Of a DNA stretch of 6,085 nt, positions 5,738 through 6,085 are shown one piece after another. Below the pieces are notes generated by a model. It was not told where the DNA came from, did no database searches, and saw nothing but the letters and a program-made list of their open reading frames with translations. The stretch spans positions 1 to 6,085 of the forward strand of contig URDV01000138.1 of the NCBI GenBank assembly GCA_900546605.1, written 5' to 3'. Source of the DNA: an uncultured Prevotella sp. GTDB taxonomy: Bacteria; Bacteroidota; Bacteroidia; Bacteroidales; Bacteroidaceae. The number at the start of each line of letters is the position of its first letter. The first letter of the stretch is position 1. The translations under genes and the position numbers were made by a program.

Positions 5738-6022
5738 ATGTCCGAATTTCCTAAATGGCTGTTAGTGCTTGCCTTTCTCAGCCTCATACCTTTACTTATT
5801 TGTCCCGTCTTTTTATTCGGAGGCCACCCATTTGGCACCAGTAGCAACACCCTTATCAGTTTATTGCTCTACATAGCCACCCAGTTATTATGGCTTTTAC
5901 CTATTGCGGGATTCTTTACCTGCCTTGATAGTTGGCGACGTGGCTTTTACAAGCGTAGCATAGCCTTAGGCTTTGTTAGTTTAATCGTTAGCATCACAGG
6001 CATTGCATTAGTTTTTGCTTAA
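5738..6022 (+). CDS. Small three-helix membrane protein of unknown function
   Basis: I do not recognise the family of this 94-residue protein. It has three hydrophobic segments, about 7-27, 39-61 and 75-93. A short loop with Cys62, Asp64 and the basic stretch RRGFYKR (67-73) lies between helices two and three. By the positive-inside rule that loop faces the cytoplasm, placing the N-terminus also inside only if one segment is re-entrant; the topology is therefore uncertain. The start is 19 bases after the DUF1934 stop, behind an A-rich leader, so the two are probably cotranscribed. No hairpin terminator is evident in the remaining 63 bases of the window, although T-rich stretches occur there. 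Confidence 0.6.
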   Translation: MSEFPKWLLVLAFLSLIPLLICPVFLFGGHPFGTSSNTLISLLLYIATQLLWLLPIAGFFTCLDSWRRGFYKRSIALGFVSLIVSITGIALVFA

Positions 6023-6085
6023 ATCCATTTAGTAATGGTAAAAGAATAAGTTGAGCATTTTTTGCATGTATTTTTAGCCGATTTT

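Noticed and set aside
6061..6064. TTTG near the right edge as a -33 box of a following gene
   Set aside because: The matching -7 element would lie beyond the window, so it cannot be judged.

Overview
The window looks like chromosome from a Bacteroidales bacterium, most likely Prevotella or a close relative. Three things point there: a promoter of the Bacteroidetes type (TTTG, 20 bases, TAnnTTTG) in front of the first large gene; gene starts with A/T-rich leaders and no clear Shine-Dalgarno sequence; and protein families typical of that group (bacterial acyl-ACP thioesterase, a DUF4488-like secreted protein, a carboxy(nor)spermidine dehydrogenase-like protein, and a C10 cysteine peptidase with a Prevotella-style C-terminal segment). 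All confident genes lie on the + strand. No rRNA, tRNA, CRISPR array or transposase was seen.

Bases 1-694 hold no confident protein gene but are rich in structure. There is a promoter-like TACCTTTG inside an inverted repeat (136-182), followed by a possible 12-codon ORF (205-243). Next come two oppositely oriented blocks of an 8-base tandem repeat with consensus ACCYGTYA (279-310 and 368-528). A textbook Bacteroidetes promoter (575-606) then leads into the first gene.

The first probable operon (695-1878) is an acyl-ACP thioesterase followed 5 bases later by a small secreted DUF4488-like protein. It ends in a region with overlapping hairpins (1916-1955). A saccharopine-dehydrogenase-family protein (2019-3212) follows, best matched to the carboxyspermidine/carboxynorspermidine dehydrogenases of the aspartate-semialdehyde route to spermidine. 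A strong intrinsic terminator (3245-3297) closes it.

The third block starts with a secreted C10 (streptopain-like) cysteine peptidase of 645 residues (3320-5257). After 53 bases comes a cytoplasmic DUF1934/YwiB-like beta-barrel protein (5311-5718), and 19 bases later a three-helix membrane protein of unknown function (5738-6022).

The main open questions are the 8-base repeat array, an intergenic motif AAGTAGGTRTT present three times, and whether the small barrel protein behind the peptidase acts as a cytoplasmic protease inhibitor. The last is a hypothesis from context only. I did not find a clear, previously undescribed multi-gene system.
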